DNA of 64,000 nucleotides from Oceanococcus atlanticus (GCF_002088235.1 NZ_AQQV01000003.1:496001-560000), one strand, 5' to 3'; positions 9,856 through 18,944 are shown, numbered from the stretch's first letter. Program-made: numbers and translations. The notes: generated by a model from the letters alone, not told the origin.

Positions 9856-10482
9856 ATGAGCCTAATGATAATCGATCGCTGGTTCGAAGACCGCCGCGCG
9901 GCGCTGGCGTGTATGACCACCGCGCTACTCATTGGTGCCCTGAGCCTCGGCGGTGAGAGCCTCACTGAGCTTTTGCGCTATGACCGCAGCGCGATCTTTG
10001 CCGGACAGTGGTGGCGCGCACTCAGCGGTCATCTGGTGCATGCCAGTGTGGGCCATACATTGCTGAACGTCGCTGGACTGGTACTTATCGCGCTGCTGTT
10101 CCCAGAGCCGCTGCCGCTGTGGCGCTGGGCCTGGCGCTTGCTGATTCTGAGCCTTGGCATCAGCGCATTGATGCTATGGCGCCTGCCTGAGCTGGGCTGG
10201 TATGTCGGACTCTCCGGGACCTTGCATGGCTTGTTCGTGCTCGGCTTCTGGTGGTTGTTTCGTCAGGGTGACAAGCTTGCGCCCCTCCTTTTGATAGTGC
10301 TCATCGGCAAATTAGTGTGGGAGCATTTCAACGGTCCGATCACCAGCAACGAGGCGCTGGTCGGCGTTCCGGTACTGGTGGAAGCGCACAGTTATGGCGC
10401 ATTGTGCGCCGTGATCTATCTCGCGCTGGCCCGGTTGGGGGCGCGCCTGAGCGCGCCACGTACGAACACAGGAGACATTTGA
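9856..10482 (+). CDS. rrtA: Rhombosortase (rhomboid-family GlyGly-CTERM protease)
   Basis: A 208-residue polytopic rhomboid-type intramembrane serine protease. The motif GQWWRALSGHLVHASVGHTL (residues 50-69) is characteristic of rhombosortase. The catalytic Ser is at 120 in YVGLSG, and the paired His at 178 in EAHSYGA. Roughly six membrane helices can be seen. RrtA-type proteases process proteins carrying a C-terminal GlyGly-CTERM tail, many of them type II secretion substrates; here the gene is divergent from gspG. It ends one base before the fabD start and so appears co-transcribed with fatty-acid genes. No GlyGly-CTERM protein was recognised in this window. Confidence 0.85.
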   Translation: MSLMIIDRWFEDRRAALACMTTALLIGALSLGGESLTELLRYDRSAIFAGQWWRALSGHLVHASVGHTLLNVAGLVLIALLFPEPLPLWRWAWRLLILSLGISALMLWRLPELGWYVGLSGTLHGLFVLGFWWLFRQGDKLAPLLLIVLIGKLVWEHFNGPITSNEALVGVPVLVEAHSYGALCAVIYLALARLGARLSAPRTNTGDI

Positions 10483-10483
10483 T

Positions 10484-11425
10484 TTGAGCGCATACGCTTT
10501 CGTTTTTCCCGGTCAGGGCTCACAAAGCCTGGGCATGCTGGATACCTGGGCTGAGGCCAGCCCGGTGGTTCGCGACACCCTGCAGGAGGCCAACGATGCC
10601 ATCGGCTTTGATCTTGCCGGGCTGGTTGCCAGCGGGCCGCAGGAGGAACTCAATCGCACAGCCAACACGCAACCGGCCATGCTCATGGCTGATGTTGCGA
10701 TCTGGCGCGCCTGGCAGGCGGCCGGAGCCCCACAGCCAGCCGTGATGGCCGGGCACAGCTTGGGCGAATACGCCGCGCTGGTCGCAGCCGATGTCCTCGA
10801 TTTCGCCGACGCCATGCGTCTGGTGCAAAAGCGCGGCAGCTGGATGCAGCAGGCGGTCCCCGAAGGCGAGGGCGGCATGGCTGCCGTGGTCGGACTGGAT
10901 GATGCTGCCGTGATCAGCCTGTGCCAGACCCATGCTGGCGAGGATGTGCTGGAGGCGGTCAATTTCAATGCCCCTGGCCAGGTCGTGGTGGCCGGCCATC
11001 AACGCGCCGTGCAGCGTCTGCTCGACAACGCCAAGGCGGCCGGAGCGCGCATGGCCAAGGCCTTGCCGGTCAGCGTCCCGGCTCACAGCGCACTGATGGC
11101 GCCCGTGCGTGACCAGCTTCAGCAAGCCCTGGGCGAGCTGAGCCTGCGCGCAGCGAAAATCCCGGTCCTGCACAACGTGAATGCGAAGTTGGCAGACAAC
11201 ACCAACGTGAGCCCGCTGATTGCACAGCAGGTATGCGCCCCGGTGCGCTGGGTCGACACCTTACTGAGCATGTCCAACGACTACAGCATCACCCATGGTC
11301 TGGAGTGTGGCCCCGGGCAGGTGCTGTGCGGGCTGGCCAAACGCACCATCAAACACATACCGTTCGACAGCTTGGCGCAACCCGCGCAGCTCGAACGCTG
11401 GATTACAGCAGAGGACAACGTATGA
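10484..11425 (+). CDS. fabD: Malonyl-CoA:ACP transacylase
   Basis: A 313-residue enzyme that transfers malonyl from CoA to ACP to feed fatty acid elongation. The nucleophile elbow GHSLGEY places Ser92 as catalytic. FPGQGSQ (residues 8-14) and the His in VPAHSALM (~200) complete the family signature. The start is TTG at 10484, supported by AGGAGA eight bases upstream; no better start exists. It directly follows rrtA and overlaps fabG by 4 bases (ATGA). The usual upstream partners plsX and fabH are absent. Confidence 0.97.
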   Translation: MSAYAFVFPGQGSQSLGMLDTWAEASPVVRDTLQEANDAIGFDLAGLVASGPQEELNRTANTQPAMLMADVAIWRAWQAAGAPQPAVMAGHSLGEYAALVAADVLDFADAMRLVQKRGSWMQQAVPEGEGGMAAVVGLDDAAVISLCQTHAGEDVLEAVNFNAPGQVVVAGHQRAVQRLLDNAKAAGARMAKALPVSVPAHSALMAPVRDQLQQALGELSLRAAKIPVLHNVNAKLADNTNVSPLIAQQVCAPVRWVDTLLSMSNDYSITHGLECGPGQVLCGLAKRTIKHIPFDSLAQPAQLERWITAEDNV

Positions 11426-12156
11426 GCAGCTTGAGCGGCAAGACTGCCCTGGTCACCGGCGCCAGCCGCGGCATCGGCCAGGCCATTGCGGAGCGTCTGG
11501 CCCATCAGGGCGCCGTCGTTATTGGCACCGCAACCAGCGACGCCGGCGCGAAGGCCATCGCAACCCACCTTCAGGCGATCAACCCGGCCTGCACAGGACA
11601 TGCGCTCAACGTCACCGACGCTGATGCCTGCAAGGCGCTGATCGATGAGCTCGGCAGCCCCGACATCCTGATCAACAATGCCGCCATCACCCGCGACACG
11701 CTGCTACTGCGGATGAAAGATGCCGATTTTGATGATGTCATTGCCACCAACCTGGCCTCGGTTGCGCGCATGAGCCGCCTGGTCCTCAAGGGCATGATGA
11801 AAAAGCGCTGGGGACGCATCATCAGCATCAGCTCGGTGGTCGGATTCTCCGGCAATCCGGGGCAGACCAATTACGCCGCGGCCAAGGCAGGGGTGGTCGG
11901 GTTTTCCAAGGCACTGGCGCGTGAAGTCGCCTCGCGCAACATCACGGTCAATCTTGTTGCCCCGGGCTTTATCGACACCGACATGACCAAATCGCTGCCT
12001 GACGACGTCAAAACCGGCCTGCTTGAACAGATCCCGCTGGGGCGGCTGGGCGCCGCCGCTGACGTGGCCGCTGCGGTGAGCTTTTTAGCCAGCGATGACG
12101 CCGCGTATGTCACCGGACAAACCCTGCATGTCAATGGTGGCATGCTGATGCCCTGA
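11422..12156 (+). CDS. fabG: 3-oxoacyl-ACP reductase
   Basis: A 244-residue short-chain dehydrogenase that reduces beta-ketoacyl-ACP with NADPH. The nucleotide-binding motif TGASRGIG (12-19), NNAAIT (85-90) and catalytic Ser138, Tyr151 and Lys155 sit at the same positions as in characterised FabG. The ATG at 11422 overlaps the fabD stop. An in-frame open stretch further upstream lies inside fabD and is not used. Confidence 0.97.
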   Translation: MSSLSGKTALVTGASRGIGQAIAERLAHQGAVVIGTATSDAGAKAIATHLQAINPACTGHALNVTDADACKALIDELGSPDILINNAAITRDTLLLRMKDADFDDVIATNLASVARMSRLVLKGMMKKRWGRIISISSVVGFSGNPGQTNYAAAKAGVVGFSKALAREVASRNITVNLVAPGFIDTDMTKSLPDDVKTGLLEQIPLGRLGAAADVAAAVSFLASDDAAYVTGQTLHVNGGMLMP

Positions 12157-12230
12157 GTGGGGTAAAATCCAGGCTTAGACTGGAATCCGAATCACCGATC
12201 CCAGGCTGTGCTGGCCAGACCATATCGATG

Positions 12231-12260
12231 CTGGCAGGGCAGGGGGCAATTCACTAGAAT
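12231..12260 (+). promoter_or_regulatory. Possible acpP promoter
   Basis: The 158-base fabG-acpP gap contains CTGGCA, 18 bases, then TAGAAT, about 55 bases before the acpP start. acpP needs much higher expression than its neighbours, so an internal promoter is expected. The call rests on the motif match and context only. Confidence 0.4.
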
Positions 12261-12314
12261 GTCGCGCGCAGTCCGAAAGGCTGCGCTACTACCAAGAGAG
12301 GGAGCAAACCCAAG

Positions 12315-12557
12315 ATGAGTAATATCGACGAGCGAGTCAAAAAGATCATTGCTGAGCAGCTCAGCGTGGAAATCGAGAAGATCACGCCCGAAGCCCGCTT
12401 CGTGGACGATCTGGGTGCCGATTCGCTCGATACCGTCGAGCTCGTAATGGCACTGGAAGAGGAATTCGAAATCGACATTCCTGACGAAGAAGCTGAAAAG
12501 ATCGTCACCTTCCAGGACGTGCTGAATTACGTACAGTCCAACGCCAGCGACGCCTAA
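12315..12557 (+). CDS. acpP: Acyl carrier protein
   Basis: An 80-residue acidic carrier protein of fatty acid synthesis. Ser37 in GADSLD is the 4'-phosphopantetheine attachment site, and the helix II sequence [13 protein letters not shown] is nearly identical to other AcpP proteins. AGAGAGGGAG upstream is a strong ribosome site. It is flanked by non-coding gaps on both sides (158 and 122 bases), unlike the tightly packed neighbours, consistent with separately tuned expression. Confidence 0.98.
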   Translation: MSNIDERVKKIIAEQLSVEIEKITPEARFVDDLGADSLDTVELVMALEEEFEIDIPDEEAEKIVTFQDVLNYVQSNASDA

Positions 12558-12577
12558 GTCGCAGCGGTTCTTTGTTC

Positions 12578-12605
12578 CCTCCTGCGACCCGTCAGGGCGC
12601 AGGAG
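12578..12605 (+). terminator. Strong hairpin between acpP and fabF (possible attenuator)
   Basis: CTCCTGCG at 12579-12586 pairs perfectly with CGCAGGAG at 12598-12605. Inside, CCC and GGG also pair around a GTCA loop, giving about 11 base pairs with one bulge. The downstream T-run is short (ACTTTCCTT), so it may act as a partial terminator or as an RNA-stabilising 3' end that lets acpP exceed fabF. Confidence 0.6.
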
Positions 12606-12679
12606 ACTTTCCTTACGCTGTTGCACTGTCGTCCTGACAGGGTCGTCAACAGCAGCAAGTACCTTCACGAGGTGCTGAA

Positions 12680-13921
12680 ATGATGCCGAAACGACGCGTC
12701 GTGGTGACCGGTCTTGGAGCCGTGTCGCCGGTGGGCTTGTCTGCGCAAGAATCCTGGAATTCGGTCAAAGCCGGCCGCAGCGGTATCGGCCCGATCGACA
12801 CCTATGATGTCAGTGCCTATCCCACCCGTATTGCCGGGCTGGTGCGGGGATTCGACATCGAGCAGTACATGAGCCCCAAGGAAGCACGCAAGTGCGACCC
12901 CTTCATCCATTACGGTATTGCCGCCAGCGATGAAGCGCTCAAGGACGCCGCCCTGGACCTTCAGAGCGCAGATCTGGACCGCATTGGCGTCCATGTCGGC
13001 TCGGGTATCGGCGGCATCGGCAACATTGAAAAGAATCATCAGGTGTTGCTCGACAAAGGGGTGCGCAAGGTTTCCCCGTTTTTCGTGCCGAGCAGCATCA
13101 TCAACATGATCTCCGGCAACATTTCCATCCGTCACGGCCTGACCGGGCCTAACCTCGCTACGGTCACGGCCTGCACCACGGCCACGCATTGCATCGGGCT
13201 GTCGGCCCGGCTCATTGCCCACGGTGATGCCGACGTAATGATTGCCGGTGGCGCCGAGGCTGGCTCAAGTCCGCTCGGCATGGCCGGATTCTGCGCCGCC
13301 CGCGCACTGTCTCAGCGTAATGACGCGCCCGCAGCGGCAAGCCGGCCGTGGGATCAGGATCGCGATGGCTTCGTCCTCGGCGACGGCGCCGGTGTACTCG
13401 TGCTTGAAGAGTACGAGCATGCCAAAGCGCGCGGCGCCAAGATCTACGCCGAGCTGACCGGGTTTGGCATGAGTGGCGACGCCTACCACATCACCTCGCC
13501 GCTGGAAGATGGTCGCGGGGCGTACAAGTGCATGGAAAACGCCCTGCGCGATGCGGATCTCGGCATCGAGGACGTGCAATACATCAACGCCCACGGCACC
13601 TCCACCCAGGCTGGCGATGTGGCCGAGAGCAAGGCCATTCGACGTACGTTTGGCGCGCACGCCGACAGCCTGGCAGTGAGCTCCACAAAATCCATGACCG
13701 GCCATCTGCTTGGCGCGGCCGGGGGGCTGGAAGCGGTGCTGTGCCTGCTCGCCATGCGTGACGGCGTGATCCCGCCGACCATCAACCTGGATCAGCCGGG
13801 TGAAGGCTGCGACCTGGACTACGTGCCCAACACCGCGCGTGAGGCCAAGCTGGATGTGGTCCTGTCCAACTCCTTCGGTTTTGGCGGCACCAATGGCACG
13901 CTGATTTTCCAGCGCGCCTGA
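12680..13921 (+). CDS. fabF: 3-oxoacyl-ACP synthase II
   Basis: A 413-residue condensing enzyme that elongates acyl-ACP with malonyl-ACP. The catalytic triad is Cys165 ([10 protein letters not shown]), His305 (NAHGTST) and His342 (GHLLGAAGG), with Lys337. The active-site stretch reads ACTTATH, a slight variant of the common ACTSG/ACATA forms. Two adjacent ATGs (12680, 12683) are possible starts. The C-terminal [10 protein letters not shown] loop is intact. Confidence 0.97.
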   Translation: MMPKRRVVVTGLGAVSPVGLSAQESWNSVKAGRSGIGPIDTYDVSAYPTRIAGLVRGFDIEQYMSPKEARKCDPFIHYGIAASDEALKDAALDLQSADLDRIGVHVGSGIGGIGNIEKNHQVLLDKGVRKVSPFFVPSSIINMISGNISIRHGLTGPNLATVTACTTATHCIGLSARLIAHGDADVMIAGGAEAGSSPLGMAGFCAARALSQRNDAPAAASRPWDQDRDGFVLGDGAGVLVLEEYEHAKARGAKIYAELTGFGMSGDAYHITSPLEDGRGAYKCMENALRDADLGIEDVQYINAHGTSTQAGDVAESKAIRRTFGAHADSLAVSSTKSMTGHLLGAAGGLEAVLCLLAMRDGVIPPTINLDQPGEGCDLDYVPNTAREAKLDVVLSNSFGFGGTNGTLIFQRA

Positions 13922-13928
13922 TCGCATC

Positions 13929-15233
13929 ATGCCTGCGGTGCGCCGTCTGGACGGGCAACTCGACCTGTTCGCGATCCACCGCAGTCATGCCCAGCGCTTT
14001 CCCTTTCTACTGGAAAGTCGCCAGCACAATCCGCAAACCGGCCGTTACAGCCTGCTCATGGGCCAAGCCGGTGAGCAGCGACACTGCTACGCCGTCGATG
14101 AGCTTCCGGCCTTCTTTGCCGCCTTGCCAGATCCGCACGGTTGCGACAGCGACAGCCGTGTGCCGTTTATTGGCGGCTGGTTCGTGTATTTGTCATACGA
14201 ATCCGCCTGGGGGTTGCAGCCCCATCTGCCGGCACTCGACAGCGCCCCGCATACACAGCCGCTGGCCAGCGCGGTGTACTGCGAACAGGCCCTGATCGTT
14301 GATCACATCGACAATTGCAGCTGGAGTATCGGGCTTGAGGATGATGCGGTTCAGGCCTTGCTCAACAGCAGTACTGCAAACGCCGTGGACACACCCTGGC
14401 AGCCCCTTGCGTTTCGCAGCGATGCGGCCGAGAAGTTTCACGCCGCTGTGCATCAGGGCGTGCGCTACATTCAGGCGGGCGACATCTATCAAGCCAATCT
14501 GTCGCGACGCTGGCACGGCGGCGCCGTCGCCAGCTCTCGCATGCTTGAAGCCTATGCGCGTCTGCGCTTGCGCAACGCCGCAAGCTTCGCGGCCTCGGTT
14601 CAATTGCCCGACCTGCAGCTTGCCAGCGCCTCACCGGAACGCCTGTTTCTGCATCAACACGGCGTGGTTGAAACGCGCCCCATCGCCGGCACCCGTCCGC
14701 GCCACCACGATCCGGCGCAGGACCAGGCCCTGATCAGAGAGCTGATGGCGCATCCCAAGGAACGCGCCGAGCACATCATGCTGGTCGACCTGGAGCGCCA
14801 TGACCTTGGCCGCATCTGCGCGCAAGGCAGCGTCGAGGTCAACGAGTTGCTGGCCCTGGAGAGTTACGCCAGCGTGCATCACATCGTGTCCAATGTGCGC
14901 GGTCGCCTGCACACGGAGGTCACAGCGACCGAGCTGTTTGCCGCGCTGTTTCCCGGCGGCACCATCACCGGATGCCCGAAAATTCGTTGCATGCAGATCA
15001 TTCATGAGCTGGAGCAGCGCAGCCGAGGCCCCTACACCGGCAGCCTCGGCTACATCTCGGATTGCGGACGTATGGACTTCAACATCCTGATCCGCACCCT
15101 GGTCTGGCACAACGGTACGGTTCATGTTGATGCCGGCGCCGGGATCGTGGCCGACTCGGTGGCCGAACTGGAAACCGCAGAAACCGAAGCCAAGGCCGCC
15201 GGGCTGCTGCGCGCACTGGGGCCGCTGGAATGA
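13929..15233 (+). CDS. pabB: Aminodeoxychorismate synthase component I
   Basis: A 434-residue chorismate-utilising enzyme that, with a glutamine amidotransferase partner (PabA), makes 4-amino-4-deoxychorismate for folate. The chorismate-binding C-terminal domain shows YQANLSRR, EHIMLVDLERHDLGRI, FPGGTITGCPKIR and GPYTGSLGYIS. The motif around residue 253 reads RPIAGTRPR, with Ala where E. coli PabB has the catalytic Lys, and the N-terminal region has a TrpE-like FLLES motif. The identity as PabB rather than TrpE rests mainly on the 4-base overlap with pabC. No pabA is present in the window. Confidence 0.85.
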   Translation: MPAVRRLDGQLDLFAIHRSHAQRFPFLLESRQHNPQTGRYSLLMGQAGEQRHCYAVDELPAFFAALPDPHGCDSDSRVPFIGGWFVYLSYESAWGLQPHLPALDSAPHTQPLASAVYCEQALIVDHIDNCSWSIGLEDDAVQALLNSSTANAVDTPWQPLAFRSDAAEKFHAAVHQGVRYIQAGDIYQANLSRRWHGGAVASSRMLEAYARLRLRNAASFAASVQLPDLQLASASPERLFLHQHGVVETRPIAGTRPRHHDPAQDQALIRELMAHPKERAEHIMLVDLERHDLGRICAQGSVEVNELLALESYASVHHIVSNVRGRLHTEVTATELFAALFPGGTITGCPKIRCMQIIHELEQRSRGPYTGSLGYISDCGRMDFNILIRTLVWHNGTVHVDAGAGIVADSVAELETAETEAKAAGLLRALGPLE

Positions 15234-16084
15234 GTGCACACACGCTGATCGATGGCCAACCCGGCGATGCGTTGCCGCTGGCTGATCGTGGTCTGCAATA
15301 TGGCGACGGCGTGTTTCGCACCATGCTGGTTTGCAAAGGTACGGTTGAGGTTCAGGCCCAGCAGCTCGACAAGCTGCTGGCAGATGCCCGCGCGCTGGGC
15401 CTGACACCACCGCCGCGCGATGCGATGGCCACCGCGCTTAACCAGGCCGCATCAAACCTGGGGCAGGGCGTCATCAAACTGCTCATCACCGCCGGCGACA
15501 GCCAACGAGGCTATGCCCGCGCTGAGAACGCCTGCCGTTGGCTGCTTTATCACAGTGCACTGCCGGCGTGGCCGGCCGCGTTATGGCGCGAGGGCATCAT
15601 CATCGGAGATGTCGGCTGGCCCTTGAGCCAACAACCCCATCTGGCGGGCCTCAAACATCTCAATCGTCTGGATCAGGTTATGGCTCGTCGGCAGTTGTCG
15701 GCCAACTGCCAGGAAAGTCTCATGCGCAACCTGGGCGGGCAGCCGGTCTGCGGCGGTATGAGCAATTTGTTCTGGTTCGCCGACGGCCACTGGCACACCC
15801 CGGACCTGAGCCAGGGCGGAATTGCCGGCCTGATGCGCGAGCGCATCCTCGCTGCACTGGCGCAGGATGGGCAGCCGCCGCGTATCCTCAATGCCAGCGA
15901 CCAGGCCCTGGAGCAGGCCGAATTGCTGCTGATGTGCAACTCCGTCATCGGCTTGTGGCCTGTGCGAGAATGGCGGGACATCCATGATCAGTCGCGTCGG
16001 CGCTGGGAACGTCCCGGCGCACACCCGGCCCTGACCGCACTGCGCGCACTGATCCCGCACCCGTGGCAAGGAGAGCATGTCTAA
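15230..16084 (+). CDS. pabC: Aminodeoxychorismate lyase
   Basis: A 284-residue PLP enzyme of fold type IV that releases pyruvate from aminodeoxychorismate to give 4-aminobenzoate. The N-terminal ADRGLQYGDGVFRT (residues 18-31) is the family signature, and the PLP lysine is about residue 142 in GLKHLNRL. The C-terminal LLMCNSVIGLWPV is typical. It overlaps pabB by 4 bases and mltG by 8 bases. Confidence 0.95.
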   Translation: MSAHTLIDGQPGDALPLADRGLQYGDGVFRTMLVCKGTVEVQAQQLDKLLADARALGLTPPPRDAMATALNQAASNLGQGVIKLLITAGDSQRGYARAENACRWLLYHSALPAWPAALWREGIIIGDVGWPLSQQPHLAGLKHLNRLDQVMARRQLSANCQESLMRNLGGQPVCGGMSNLFWFADGHWHTPDLSQGGIAGLMRERILAALAQDGQPPRILNASDQALEQAELLLMCNSVIGLWPVREWRDIHDQSRRRWERPGAHPALTALRALIPHPWQGEHV

Positions 16085-17093
16085 AGCCAGAGCGCTGGTA
16101 ACCGGGCTTGTGCTGATCGCAACCGTCGTGGCGATCGGGCTGTGGCTTGACTATCTGCGCTTCGCACGTACGCCGCTGAACCTGTCTGATGAACAACGCA
16201 TCGAGGTGCCGCAGGGGCGCAGCCAGACTGCACTGGTGCGGGAATGGGCGAAGCAGGGCTGGCTCTCGCATGGCCTGCGCGATCAGCTCTGGCTGCGCGC
16301 GCATAATCGCATCGAAGCCGGCGCACGCGAGCTCAAACTGGGTGAATATGCCTTGCGCCCGGGCCAGAGCCTGCTCGAGGCCCTGGCCATGATTCGCGCT
16401 GGCGAAGTGATCAGCTATCGCCTGACCATCATCGAAGGTTGGACCTATGCCCAGCTGCGCGCCGCATTGCGTGAACAGCCGCGCCTGGAACAACACACCG
16501 TTGACTGGGACGATGCCCGGCTGATGGCCGCGCTGGACAAGGCCGACGTCCATCCCGAAGGTCAATTCCTGCCCGAAACCTACACCTACACCGCCGGTGT
16601 ATCTGACCTGGACCTGCTGCGCCAGGCCAGTCAGGCACTCGACAAGGTGCTCAGCCAGGCCTGGGCCGAACGCCAGGACGACCTGCCGCTGCAAACACCG
16701 CAGCAGGCCCTGACCCTGGCCTCGATCATCGAGAAGGAAACCGCGCTGGCCGAAGAGCGCGAACTCATCGCAGGCGTATTCGTGCAGCGGCTACGCAAAG
16801 GCATGCGCCTGCAAACCGATCCCACCGTGATCTATGGCCTGGGCGATGCCTTTGATGGCAACCTGCGACGCCGTGACCTACGCACCGACACGCCGTACAA
16901 CACCTATACACGACACGGCCTTCCACCCGGGCCCATTGCATTGGCCGGGCGCGCCTCCATCCACGCCGCGCTCAATCCGCAAGACACCGACAAGCTGTAT
17001 TTCGTGGCCACCGGCGAGAACGGACGCCACCATTTCAGCGCCTCCCTGAACGAGCACAACGCGGCCGTGCGCCGCTATCAGTTGAAACGATGA
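16077..17093 (+). CDS. mltG: Endolytic murein transglycosylase MltG
   Basis: A 338-residue inner-membrane lytic transglycosylase that cleaves nascent glycan strands. A membrane anchor (~6-25) is followed by a LysM-like domain and the YceG catalytic domain. The catalytic Glu is at 219 in ASIIEKET; QTDPTVIYGLG and YNTYTRHGLPPGPI are conserved. It sits between pabC and tmk, the usual gammaproteobacterial arrangement, overlapping both. Confidence 0.95.
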   Translation: MSKARALVTGLVLIATVVAIGLWLDYLRFARTPLNLSDEQRIEVPQGRSQTALVREWAKQGWLSHGLRDQLWLRAHNRIEAGARELKLGEYALRPGQSLLEALAMIRAGEVISYRLTIIEGWTYAQLRAALREQPRLEQHTVDWDDARLMAALDKADVHPEGQFLPETYTYTAGVSDLDLLRQASQALDKVLSQAWAERQDDLPLQTPQQALTLASIIEKETALAEERELIAGVFVQRLRKGMRLQTDPTVIYGLGDAFDGNLRRRDLRTDTPYNTYTRHGLPPGPIALAGRASIHAALNPQDTDKLYFVATGENGRHHFSASLNEHNAAVRRYQLKR

Positions 17094-17701
17094 GCGGCTA
17101 TTTCTTTGTCTTTGACGGCATGGACGGCGCAGGAAAATCCACGGCCCTGAACGGGGTCGCGGCCAGCCTGCGCCGCATGGGACACAGCGTGGTCACCACC
17201 CGCGAGCCGGGCGGCAGCCCGCTGGCCGAACAGATTCGTGAATGCATGCTCGGCGACTGGTCGGATGGCGTGCCGCCGCAGACCGAGTTGCTGCTGGTGT
17301 TCGCCGCCCGCGCCGCCCACATGCAGCACACCGTGCTTCCTGCCCTGGCGCGTGGCGAGATCGTGCTGTGCGATCGCTTCATCGATTCCAGCCATGTATA
17401 CCAGGGCGTGCTCGGCGGCATCACAGCTTCGTGGATCGATCAGCTGGGCACGCAGACCATCGCTCGCCTGCCAGAGGCCAGTTTCATTTTTGATCTGCCC
17501 GTCGAGCAGGCCTCACAGCGCCTGCAGCAGCGTGGCATCGAAAACCGCTTTGACCGGATCGATCTCGAGCGCATGCAAACCATCCGTGACGCCTTCGCCC
17601 AACGCGCGCAGGCCCCAAGCCACCACCTGATTGACGCAAGCCGTGAGCAGAGCGCGGTTCACGCCGATGTGCTGGAACGCATCGAAGGCCTGTTGGCATG
17701 A
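17090..17701 (+). CDS. tmk: Thymidylate kinase
   Basis: A 203-residue kinase that phosphorylates dTMP to dTDP. The P-loop is GMDGAGKST (10-18), the substrate-binding TREPGGSPLAE follows, and DRFIDSSHVYQG carries the DR motif. The length is standard. It overlaps mltG and holB by 4 bases each. Confidence 0.96.
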   Translation: MSGYFFVFDGMDGAGKSTALNGVAASLRRMGHSVVTTREPGGSPLAEQIRECMLGDWSDGVPPQTELLLVFAARAAHMQHTVLPALARGEIVLCDRFIDSSHVYQGVLGGITASWIDQLGTQTIARLPEASFIFDLPVEQASQRLQQRGIENRFDRIDLERMQTIRDAFAQRAQAPSHHLIDASREQSAVHADVLERIEGLLA

Positions 17702-18609
17702 ACGCGCCATACGACTGGCAAATGCCGGCCTGGACCGAGCTGCGCAACAGCTTGCAGGCCAAACGTCTGCCGCACTCACTGCTGATCAGCGGGCAAGCTG
17801 GTGTAGGCAAGACCGCGCTGGCCCGCGAACTGGCTCGGACCGGCCTGTGTGAGGCACCAGAACTCAGCGCCTGTGGTCAATGTGACAGCTGCCACCAGTT
17901 CGCAGCCGGTGCCCACCCAGACTGGATCGAGATCGAAAAGCCGCAGGACAAACGGGAAATTCTGATCGATCAGATCCGCGCGTTCTGCACCGATATTCAG
18001 CTGACCGCCAGCCAGCCACGTGGTCGCTATGCGCACATTCGCGATGCCGATGCGCTCAATCGGGCATCCGCCAATGCATTGCTCAAAACCCTGGAAGAGC
18101 CACCACGCGGCGTCACCATCATGCTCAGCGTGAGCAATCTGTCGCGCCTGCCCGCCACCATTCGCAGTCGCTGCAGTCGCATCAGCATCGCCATGCCCAG
18201 CGTGGATCAGGCCCGCGCCTTTCTCGGTGCGCAGGCCGAGGTGCCGGCCCATTTGCTCGGTCGGGTCGGGCCGTGTGCGCTGGCCGCTGACGACGCCAGC
18301 CTGGATACCCTGATCAAAGCCGAAAAAAACTGGCAACAGGTGCTCGAACGCGTGGGGCGCGATCATGACGCGATCAGTGCGGCCGAGGCCATCAACGAGG
18401 CTCAGTTCGACGCCTTTCTGAGCTGGTGGCAAAGCCGTTTGCTGGACGACATGAAAAGCGGCCGCCAGGGCATGGCGCAACGTCGCCTGTGGGATGCACT
18501 GATCAAGGTGCGTAAAGACGGGCAGGGCAGCTTCAACCGCTTGCTCGCCCTGGAAGGCCTGTTTATTCTCTATCTTGATCTACAAGCACGGCAGCGGGAG
18601 AGGGCATGA
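17698..18609 (+). CDS. holB: DNA polymerase III delta-prime subunit
   Basis: A 303-residue AAA+ clamp-loader subunit that helps load the beta sliding clamp. It has a P-loop-like SGQAGVGKT (31-39), a zinc-binding cysteine set (C51, C59, C62, C65; ACGQCDSC), NALLKTLEEPP and an SRC-containing sensor (IRSRCSRI). The overlap with tmk upstream and pilZ downstream is the common order in Pseudomonas-like genomes. Confidence 0.95.
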   Translation: MNAPYDWQMPAWTELRNSLQAKRLPHSLLISGQAGVGKTALARELARTGLCEAPELSACGQCDSCHQFAAGAHPDWIEIEKPQDKREILIDQIRAFCTDIQLTASQPRGRYAHIRDADALNRASANALLKTLEEPPRGVTIMLSVSNLSRLPATIRSRCSRISIAMPSVDQARAFLGAQAEVPAHLLGRVGPCALAADDASLDTLIKAEKNWQQVLERVGRDHDAISAAEAINEAQFDAFLSWWQSRLLDDMKSGRQGMAQRRLWDALIKVRKDGQGSFNRLLALEGLFILYLDLQARQRERA

Positions 18610-18944
18610 GTCAACCGGGGATACTGACGCTTTCCATCAAGGAAAAGAATCAGCTTTACATGGCCTACATGCCGTTCGTGAAGAATGGCGGGCTGTTCAT
18701 CCCCACGACCAAGCCCTACAAGCTGGGCGACGAGGTGTTCATTCTGCTGACTTTGCTCGACAACGCCGAACGCCTGCCGGTGGCCGGGAAGGTCATCTGG
18801 ATTACGCCCAAGGGCGCGCAGAACAAACGCAGCCAGGGCATCGGCGTGCAGTTCTCGGAACAGGACGGCGGCGAAACCCAGAAAAAGATTGAAAGCGCAC
18901 TGGCCGGCGGCGTGGATTCGGACCGCCCGACCTACACCATGTAG
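18606..18944 (+). CDS. pilZ: Type IV pilus assembly protein PilZ
   Basis: A 112-residue single PilZ domain. The holB-adjacent PilZ proteins are needed for type IV pilus assembly and typically lack the RxxxR and DxSxxG motifs that bind cyclic di-GMP; I see neither here, so this looks like a non-binding PilZ acting through protein contacts (FimX and PilB in other species). Typical sequence: YMPFVKNGGLFIPTTKPYKLGDEV. Its TAG stop directly abuts the TAG stop of the convergent gene (shared TAGCTA). Confidence 0.9.
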   Translation: MSQPGILTLSIKEKNQLYMAYMPFVKNGGLFIPTTKPYKLGDEVFILLTLLDNAERLPVAGKVIWITPKGAQNKRSQGIGVQFSEQDGGETQKKIESALAGGVDSDRPTYTM

